From an uncultured Rubellimicrobium sp. (GTDB lineage Bacteria > Pseudomonadota > Alphaproteobacteria > Rhodobacterales > Rhodobacteraceae), in contig CADCUU010000120.1 of NCBI GenBank assembly GCA_902805995.1, positions 1 to 6,824 of the forward strand: a stretch of DNA of 6,824 nt, in the 5' to 3' direction. The notes beneath the pieces are model-generated. The model searched no databases. It was not told where the DNA came from and saw nothing but the letters and a program-made list of their open reading frames with translations. Every line of letters starts with the position of its first letter. The stretch's first letter is position 1. Positions 4,913 through 6,824 of this stretch are shown one piece after another. The translations under genes were made by a program, and so were the position numbers.

Positions 4913-6043
4913 ATGTCCGCAGGCTTTTCCTTCACGCTCCATGCCACCGACGGGACGGCCCGGACGGGGGTGATCCAGACCACGCGGGGGGAGATCCGCA
5001 CCCCGGCCTTCATGCCCGTGGGCACCGCCGCGACCGTCAAGGCCATGCTGCCCGACAGCGTGCGCGCGACGGGGGCCGACATCCTGCTGGGGAACACCTA
5101 CCACCTCATGCTGAGGCCCGGGGCGGAGCGCGTGGCGCGGCTGGGGGGACTCCACAAGTTCATGAACTGGGACCGGCCGATCCTGACGGACTCGGGCGGG
5201 TTCCAGGTCATGTCGCTGGCGTCGCTGCGGAAGATGACGGAGGAGGGGGTGACCTTCTCCTCCCATATCGATGGCTCCAAGCGCCATCTGAGCCCCGAGC
5301 GGAGCATGGAAATCCAGAAGCTCCTCGGCTCCGACATCGTGATGGCCTTCGACGAATGCCCCGCGCTGCCCGCGACGGACGAAGCGGTGGCCGCATCGAT
5401 GCGGCTGTCGATGCGCTGGGCGCAGCGGTCGCGCGACGCCTTTGGCGACCGGCCGGGGCACGCGCTGTTCGGGATCATGCAGGGCGGCGTCACGCGGGGC
5501 TTGCGCGAGGAATCGGCTGAGGCGCTGAAGGCCATCGGCTTCGACGGCTACGCGGTGGGTGGCCTTGCCGTGGGGGAGGGACAGGAGGCGATGTTTGGGG
5601 TGCTGGATTACGCGCCTGGGCTGCTGCCCGAGGACCGGCCCCGCTACCTCATGGGGGTGGGAAAGCCCGACGACATCGTGGGCGCCGTGAAGCGCGGCAT
5701 CGACATGATGGACTGCGTGCTGCCTTCGCGTTCGGGGCGCACGGGGCAGGCCTGGACACGGCGGGGGCAGGTGAACCTTCGCAACGCCCGCCATGCCGAG
5801 GACACGCGCCCGCTTGACGAGGCCTGCACCTGCCCGGCCTGCCGGGGCTATTCGCGGGCCTACCTGCACCACGTCGTGCGCGCGAACGAGATGATCGCGG
5901 GGATGCTCCTCACCTGGCACAACCTCCATTACTTCCAGGAGATCATGCAGGGCATGCGCGACGCGATCGCCGAGGCGCGCTTCGAGGCCTGGGAGGCGGG
6001 GTTCCATACCTTGCGCGCGGAAGGAGACATCGCGCCGCTCTGA
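4913..6043 (+). CDS. tgt: tRNA-guanine(34) transglycosylase (queuine tRNA-ribosyltransferase)
   Basis: Tgt swaps guanine-34 in the anticodon of tRNAs for Asp, Asn, His and Tyr for preQ1, the first tRNA-bound step of queuosine formation. The 376-residue TIM-barrel protein is full length. TDSGGFQ (92-98) gives Asp93, the general acid/base; FDECP (146-150) and FGIMQGG (186-192) line the base pocket; YLMGVGKP (245-252) is the conserved barrel strand; and MDCVLPSR (266-273) gives Asp267, the nucleophile. The zinc site is complete: Cys305, Cys307, Cys310 and His336 (CxCxxC-x25-H). The ATG at 4913 has a perfect AGGAGG (4899-4904) eight bases upstream. The gene diverges from the lipoprotein gene. No other queuosine gene is in view, and no convincing terminator follows. 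The identification is secure. Confidence 0.98.
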   Translation: MSAGFSFTLHATDGTARTGVIQTTRGEIRTPAFMPVGTAATVKAMLPDSVRATGADILLGNTYHLMLRPGAERVARLGGLHKFMNWDRPILTDSGGFQVMSLASLRKMTEEGVTFSSHIDGSKRHLSPERSMEIQKLLGSDIVMAFDECPALPATDEAVAASMRLSMRWAQRSRDAFGDRPGHALFGIMQGGVTRGLREESAEALKAIGFDGYAVGGLAVGEGQEAMFGVLDYAPGLLPEDRPRYLMGVGKPDDIVGAVKRGIDMMDCVLPSRSGRTGQAWTRRGQVNLRNARHAEDTRPLDEACTCPACRGYSRAYLHHVVRANEMIAGMLLTWHNLHYFQEIMQGMRDAIAEARFEAWEAGFHTLRAEGDIAPL

Positions 6044-6106
6044 GACGGGGTCGTTGAGGGGCATGGGAGGGTCCTTGGGCTGGGATGCCCGGAGCATGCC
6101 GTGCGT

Positions 6107-6127
6107 GGGTTAAGGATGTCTTAGCCC
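6107..6127. promoter_or_regulatory. CtrA-like TTAA-N7-TTAG site within an inverted repeat
   Basis: TTAA (6110-6113), seven bases, then TTAG (6121-6124) matches seven of eight positions of the alphaproteobacterial CtrA box TTAA-N7-TTAA. The same bases form an imperfect 8-bp hairpin (GGGTTAAG 6107-6114 with CTTAGCCC 6120-6127, one G-T pair). It sits 109 bases before the methyltransferase start. Without a T-run it is not a standard terminator, though an end signal for tgt cannot be excluded. Confidence 0.38.
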
Positions 6128-6135
6128 AACGAACG

Positions 6136-6148
6136 CTCCCCTGGGGAG
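6136..6148. repeat. Short G/C inverted repeat upstream of the methyltransferase gene
   Basis: CTCCCC (6136-6141) and GGGGAG (6143-6148) are perfect inverted arms around a single T. They lie eight bases after the CtrA-like hairpin. In such GC-rich DNA this may be chance; an operator is possible. Confidence 0.3.
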
Positions 6149-6185
6149 TCACGCAACGCCCTAGGCTGGGGTCGGTGGCCTCAGG

Positions 6186-6233
6186 GTTCCCCGACGCTAG
6201 GACTCTGCCGAGTACCTTTGCGGAGTTCCCCGA
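6186..6233 (+). repeat. Nine-base direct repeat, second copy touching a start codon
   Basis: GTTCCCCGA occurs at 6186-6194 and again at 6225-6233, with starts 39 bases apart. The second copy spans the gap between the GGAG ribosome binding site and the ATG of the methyltransferase gene. A regulatory role is speculative. Confidence 0.3.
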
Positions 6234-6824
6234 TGACGCCTGATCCCGGCTGGCCCCCGACCGACTTCGAACGGCTGCGGCCCGCGCTTGAGGGCTGCGC
6301 CGAGGGGAGCCTGCCGGCCAATGTGGCGCTCCTCCGGCTTGCGATGGAGGCTGCGGCCCCGGAGGAGGTGGAGCGGGCGCTTATGGGGGCTCGGAGCGGC
6401 GCATCTGCGGATCGGGCCGCGCGGCTGGGCGAGGCGCTAGCGATGTGGCGCGCGAACCCGCAGGCCTTTGGCTACGTGAAGGCGGTGATCGGCGGCGTGG
6501 AGCATAGCGGGGCCGCCGACGAGCCGGGGCAGGGGGTCGCGAGCTGGGCGCAGGCATTCGACCGGCTGGCGCAGGTCTCGCCCGAGGGAGGCGTGGCGCT
6601 TTACGCCCTGGGGAACCCGGACCTTCTGCGCGCGGCGACCCTGGAGGTCGTGGAGCGGATGCGCGGCTGGGGGCTTCTGGGGCCACAGGCTCGCGTGGTC
6701 GAGGTCGGCTGCGGGATCGGGCGCTTCGTGGAAGTCCTCGCGCGCGAGGTGGCCCATGTGACGGGCCTCGACGTGTCGGAGGGGATGATCGCGCGGGCGC
6801 GGGAGCGTTGCGCAGGCGTCCCGA
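6233..6824 (+). CDS. Class I SAM-dependent methyltransferase, cut off by the window end
   Basis: The frame from ATG 6233 is open to the last base (197 codons), so the 3' end is missing. Start choice is supported by GGAG (6222-6225), seven bases upstream. Residues 1 to about 150 form an Ala/Leu/Glu-rich, mostly helical N-terminal region that I do not recognise. From 154 the Rossmann-fold methyltransferase domain begins: motif I VVEVGCGIGRF (155-165) binds S-adenosylmethionine, and VTGLDVSEGMIARARERC (176-193) is strand 2 with Asp180 placed to bind the ribose hydroxyls. The remaining strands and any substrate-specific region lie beyond the window. The substrate is unknown. The upstream gap from tgt (189 bases) holds a CtrA-like site and short repeats, which suggests its own promoter and possible CtrA control. 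The methyltransferase fold is well supported; small-molecule, protein or nucleic-acid substrates are all possible. Confidence 0.85.
   Translation, partial: MTPDPGWPPTDFERLRPALEGCAEGSLPANVALLRLAMEAAAPEEVERALMGARSGASADRAARLGEALAMWRANPQAFGYVKAVIGGVEHSGAADEPGQGVASWAQAFDRLAQVSPEGGVALYALGNPDLLRAATLEVVERMRGWGLLGPQARVVEVGCGIGRFVEVLAREVAHVTGLDVSEGMIARARERCAGVP

Noticed and set aside
4532..6097. Minus-strand open frame of 521 codons
   Set aside because: It is antisense to tgt, rich in Arg, Pro and His as expected for a shadow frame, and overlaps the lipoprotein gene in another frame.
6058..6099. Possible tgt terminator (GGGCAT...ATGCCC and GCATGC)
   Set aside because: The arms are short, the loop is about 20 bases and no T-run follows on the plus strand.
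6437..6757. Minus-strand frames of 101 and 106 codons near the right end
   Set aside because: They are antisense to the methyltransferase gene, whose motif I and ribosome binding site support the plus-strand reading.
1..6824. tRNA, rRNA, CRISPR array, insertion sequence or toxin-antitoxin pair
   Set aside because: Looked for on both strands; no cloverleaf, repeat-spacer pattern, transposase motif or terminal inverted repeats were seen.

Overview
The window is high-GC, densely coded DNA that looks like a chromosomal housekeeping segment of an alphaproteobacterium, most likely a member of the Rhodobacteraceae/Roseobacter group. The best evidence is the ferredoxin-NADP reductase at the left edge. 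It carries the N-terminal context, the RAYSIASP FAD loop and the seven-residue C-terminal extension (AFVGDGV) that I know from Rhodobacter capsulatus FPR. The initiation factor 3 N-terminus (RRPHNAPP...ETGPRIN) and the tgt protein also fit that group.

Layout, left to right: fpr (+, missing its first codon or so) ends in a strong terminator. The hairpin of that terminator also contains the -10 element and start codon of a ChaC-like gamma-glutamylcyclotransferase gene (+). That gene converges, across a shared hairpin, on a minus-strand gene for a 357-residue membrane-anchored protein that is extremely acidic. A 183-bp divergent region separates the acidic-protein gene from infC (+), which appears to start at an ATA codon and ends in its own terminator. 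Three minus-strand genes follow: a four-cysteine secreted protein, a MIP18/DUF59-family (SufT-like) Fe-S assembly protein, and a small lipoprotein with a ClpP-like SACT motif. The DUF59 gene and the four-cysteine gene probably form a two-gene operon with its own promoter at about 4324-4351. tgt (+), divergent from the lipoprotein gene, encodes tRNA-guanine transglycosylase. After a 189-bp gap holding a CtrA-like TTAA-N7-TTAG site, a SAM-dependent methyltransferase gene (+) runs off the right edge.

The genes do not form one pathway. Two small themes recur. One is redox and thiol metabolism: FPR, glutathione turnover by ChaC, and Fe-S assembly by the DUF59 protein. The other is translation and tRNA modification: IF-3 and Tgt. 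I found no mobile element, CRISPR array, tRNA or rRNA, and no defence-type cassette. The most unusual points are the compact terminator/promoter/start overlap at 828-876, which predicts a leaderless mRNA, the non-canonical infC start, and the 278-residue stretch without a basic residue in the acidic membrane protein. All regulatory calls are by eye and untested.
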